Source: an uncultured Erysipelotrichaceae bacterium | GTDB taxonomy: Bacteria; Bacillota_I; Bacilli_A; RF39; UBA660 | Assembly (NCBI GenBank): GCA_902795755.1 | Contig: CADBMO010000109.1 | Coordinates: 1 to 5,310, forward strand | DNA: 5,310 nt | Reading direction: 5' to 3' | In this document: piece by piece, positions 5,235 to 5,310 of the stretch | How the letters are laid out: each line of letters begins with the position of its first letter | Position numbering within the stretch: the first letter of the stretch is position 1 | Notes under the pieces: model-generated | Told to the model about the DNA's origin: nothing | What the model saw: only the letters and a program-made list of their open reading frames with translations | Databases searched by the model: none | Program-made: the position numbers and the translations under genes

Positions 5235-5310
5235 GGCTCTGTAGCTCAGTTGGTAGAGCACAGGACTGAAAATCCTGGTGTCGGCAGTTCGATCCTGCCC
5301 GGAGCCACCA
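5235..5310 (+). tRNA. tRNA-Phe(GAA)
   Basis: 76 nt and complete, ending on the final base. The acceptor stem GGCTCTG pairs with CGGAGCC (5300-5306), with one T-G wobble (5240/5301). The discriminator is A5307, as in tRNA-Phe, and CCA is at 5308-5310. The anticodon stem CAGGA/TCCTG encloses CTGAAAA, with anticodon GAA at 5268-5270. The D arm GCTCAGTTGGTAGAGC and T loop TTCGATC are canonical. It lies 14 nt after tRNA-Asp in what is probably a longer cluster continuing beyond the window. Confidence 0.98.

Noticed and set aside
1..5310. Mobile element, CRISPR array, toxin-antitoxin or integration site at the tRNAs
   Set aside because: No transposase, integrase, spaced direct repeats or terminal inverted repeats are seen. 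The tRNAs are intact and no duplicated tRNA end is found within the window.

Overview
The window is about three-quarters A+T, with every gene on the + strand and very short intergenic gaps. It has sigma-A-like promoters, Shine-Dalgarno sites matching the Firmicutes anti-SD, and tRNA genes with encoded CCA. All 25 arginines in the coding regions use AGA or AGG and none uses CGN. Trp is TGG and no TGA stop is seen. This fits a low-GC Firmicute, most likely an uncultured gut-type Bacilli/Mollicutes-related lineage (RF39- or Erysipelotrichales-like). That placement is an inference from composition and style, not from a marker gene.

Layout: (1) 1-609 is the 3' part of a membrane-anchored extracytoplasmic protein, closed by a clear rho-independent terminator. 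(2) An extended -10 promoter near 682-690 starts a two-gene unit: a single-pass protein with a probable beta-propeller outer domain (714-1913), then, 10 nt later, an HI0933/BaiN-type flavoprotein (1924-3120). (3) A TTGTTT-17-TATAAT promoter, whose -35 lies in the end of the flavoprotein gene, starts a second unit: a membrane-anchored DUF3048 (YerB-like) protein (3165-4220), then, 36 nt later, a DUF368/PopT-family membrane protein (4257-5060), predicted to recycle undecaprenyl phosphate. (4) A strong promoter (TTGACA-18-TATACT) then drives a tRNA cluster: tRNA-Asp(GTC) and tRNA-Phe(GAA), the latter ending on the last base of the window.

Four of the five proteins belong to the envelope: three single-pass proteins with a Lys-rich inner tail and a long outer domain, and one polytopic carrier. 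The flavoprotein is the only predicted soluble enzyme. The DUF3048-PopT pair suggests a cell-envelope job, but the sequence does not prove a shared pathway.

Nothing here looks like a mobile element, CRISPR array, toxin-antitoxin or defence system. The best leads are a long A/T hairpin enclosing the ribosome site and start codon of the PopT homologue, an exact 138-residue internal repeat in that protein, a possible seven-repeat propeller, and the absence of CGN codons. Overall this is ordinary chromosomal sequence with a few points worth checking.
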